Shown here: piece by piece, positions 7,461 through 8,495 of the stretch
Layout: each line of letters begins with the position of its first letter
Position numbering within the stretch: position 1 is the first letter of the stretch
From: Sphingobacteriales bacterium
GTDB taxonomy: Bacteria > Bacteroidota > Bacteroidia > Chitinophagales > Chitinophagaceae
DNA: 8,495 nucleotides
Direction: 5' to 3'
NCBI GenBank assembly: GCA_947463665.1
Contig: CANHUD010000090.1
Span: 1 to 8,495 of the forward strand
Position numbers and translations under genes: made by a program
Notes under the pieces: generated by a model
The model's input: the letters and a program-made list of their open reading frames with translations, nothing else
The model's database searches: none
What the model was told of the DNA's origin: nothing

Positions 7461-8495
7461 TTATCGACCTCCGGGGTTCCGACTCTGGAGGTCGATTTTT
7501 TTCACAACAGCTTCACCAATTTTCTGTCCCTGCGTTAGTCCGTTTTCCACTGCAGCCCGGTAATGAATCCCCCCAAACATCCGGCTGATGGCCGCTTCCG
7601 CTGCTGCGGCCTCAAATGAACGAAAATGCCGCACCGGCAGGCCATATCCGGTTTCGGTATGATCGTCAAAGGCTACCTGGTTTCCGTATAAAGCAGTCAA
7701 TACCGCAGCTGCCGCTCCACTGATTACACTGTGTCCGCTGGTATATTCCGGGAAAGGAGGTGTTTGCAACAAAGGCCTCCACGATTCATCTATGTACGCG
7801 TTTATATAGGATTCCGGACGGATCAGATTGCTCCGGTACTTTTCATCCCAGCAACTGATGAACGCATCGTACAAGGCAATTGCCGTAAAAAAATAAGCGC
7901 GCACTACTGTTGTAAAATCAACTTTCTGTTGTTCCGATACCAATCCGGCAATGCTCATCCAGTGGCCACCGGGGGATAGTTTTTTCGTGGCAAAAGCCAG
8001 ATGCCCCTGTGTATTGATGAAAAACGGATTGCAGTCCCAAAACAGCGCCCTGAGGGAATCTTCATAACGAAGCTTTCCGGAGATCTCATACACTTCTTTT
8101 GCCTGTCGGTAAAAAGCACTTGAACTATCCGTGCTAAACGATAAGGGTAGTTCCGGTCGGTATTTCTCCAGTGAATCGATCACCACCGTACGCAAACGCC
8201 CCCAGTAAGGTTCAACCGCGGCGATATATCCGGGTGGGGTGGGTTTCCAGGAAGATAAAGTCCTGCTGAGTGCATAGCGGCGTAATTTCCGCGTAGCGGC
8301 ATATCCATCCGATTTGGACCAGGCTATTACGCTATCACTGACCTGCTTTGCCAACGCTTCCGATGCCCGAAACCGTGGATCGGCTTTAAAGGGAGCGATG
8401 ATAACCGCCATTGAATCCAGCATGGCTGAATCCGAAAACACGAATCGGGAAGCAGTGTACAGGAAAGCGTACAGACTACTAAGTTCCGGATGAAT
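7461..8495 (-). CDS. PAP2/vanadium-dependent haloperoxidase-like protein (5' end outside window)
   Basis: This protein belongs to the superfamily shared by vanadium haloperoxidases and class A acid phosphatases, which bind vanadate or phosphate in the same pocket. The frame stays open to the window edge, giving 344 residues. The GTG at 8441 is not a convincing start because family-like sequence (YAFLYTASRFVFSDSAML) spans it, so the signal peptide and about 100 residues probably lie outside. All three signature motifs are present, numbered from the window-edge codon: KYRSNLIRP (Lys219, Arg226), TSGHS (Ser253, Gly254, His255) and SRMFGGIH (Arg305, His311). The spacings Lys-x6-Arg and Arg-x5-His equal those of Curvularia chloroperoxidase. 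Similar Bacteroidota proteins are usually exported. Sequence alone does not separate haloperoxidase from phosphatase activity. Its stop is 6 bp from the protease stop, and its last codons contain that gene's terminator. Confidence 0.92.
   Translation of the reverse strand: MHPELSSLYAFLYTASRFVFSDSAMLDSMAVIIAPFKADPRFRASEALAKQVSDSVIAWSKSDGYAATRKLRRYALSRTLSSWKPTPPGYIAAVEPYWGRLRTVVIDSLEKYRPELPLSFSTDSSSAFYRQAKEVYEISGKLRYEDSLRALFWDCNPFFINTQGHLAFATKKLSPGGHWMSIAGLVSEQQKVDFTTVVRAYFFTAIALYDAFISCWDEKYRSNLIRPESYINAYIDESWRPLLQTPPFPEYTSGHSVISGAAAAVLTALYGNQVAFDDHTETGYGLPVRHFRSFEAAAAEAAISRMFGGIHYRAAVENGLTQGQKIGEAVVKKIDLQSRNPGGR
7463..7502 (+). terminator. Intrinsic terminator of the M16 protease gene, inside the facing gene
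   Basis: A 10-bp perfect stem (ATCGACCTCC at 7463-7472 with GGAGGTCGAT at 7487-7496) has a 14-base loop and is followed by a plus-strand run of seven T (7496-7502). It starts 8 bp after the protease stop codon. The whole element lies within the last codons of the minus-strand haloperoxidase-like gene. On the minus strand the hairpin is followed by AAGAGAAATT, without a T-run, so it should stop plus-strand transcription only. Confidence 0.8.

Noticed and set aside
8439..8441. A GTG start for the haloperoxidase-like gene inside the window.
   Set aside because: The frame is open for 18 more codons to the window edge with family-like sequence, and starting here would leave the protein without a signal peptide and short by roughly 100 residues.
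1..8495. Mobile element, defence system, CRISPR array or biosynthetic cluster.
   Set aside because: No transposase, integrase, long terminal repeats, regularly spaced repeats, nuclease/helicase genes or pathway clustering is visible; the genes are housekeeping enzymes or ordinary envelope proteins.

Overview
The window looks like an ordinary, densely packed stretch of chromosome from a member of the Bacteroidota, most likely a Chitinophagaceae-like lineage. This placement is inferred from several things. The aconitase is of the mitochondrial type. There is a DUF4136 lipoprotein, a secreted YwqK/MORN-like protein and a PqqL-like M16 protease. Shine-Dalgarno signals are absent, and possible promoter words fit the Bacteroidota pattern (TTG, then TAnnTTG) better than the E. 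coli pattern. I see no tRNA, rRNA, CRISPR array, insertion sequence, phage gene or integration site.

Layout from left to right: (1) the 3' four-fifths of a mitochondrial-type aconitase gene (+), running in from before the window and ending at a strong terminator; (2) on the minus strand, a two-gene unit made of a secreted YwqK/MORN-like protein followed by rluF, the 23S rRNA pseudouridine synthase, ending at the same terminator from the other side; (3) a divergent 81-bp region with a small inverted repeat and a candidate promoter; (4) a DUF4136 lipoprotein (+); (5) aroQ, type II 3-dehydroquinate dehydratase (-), facing the lipoprotein gene across 20 bp; (6) a large exported M16 zinc protease (+) that starts only 38 bp from the aroQ start; (7) a PAP2/vanadium-haloperoxidase-like protein (-) that runs out of the right edge of the window and converges on the protease with 6 bp between the stop codons.

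The seven genes do not form one pathway. Aconitase (TCA cycle), AroQ (shikimate pathway) and RluF (ribosome modification) are housekeeping enzymes. The other four are predicted envelope or exported proteins with poorly defined roles. Strand changes five times across seven genes, so most are probably single-gene transcription units. No intergenic gap exceeds 81 bp.

I did not find a convincing undescribed system. The observations most worth checking are an intrinsic terminator for the protease gene that is built from the last codons of the facing haloperoxidase-like gene, the very tight divergent start arrangement of aroQ and the protease, and the complete vanadate/phosphate-binding residue set in the haloperoxidase-like protein.
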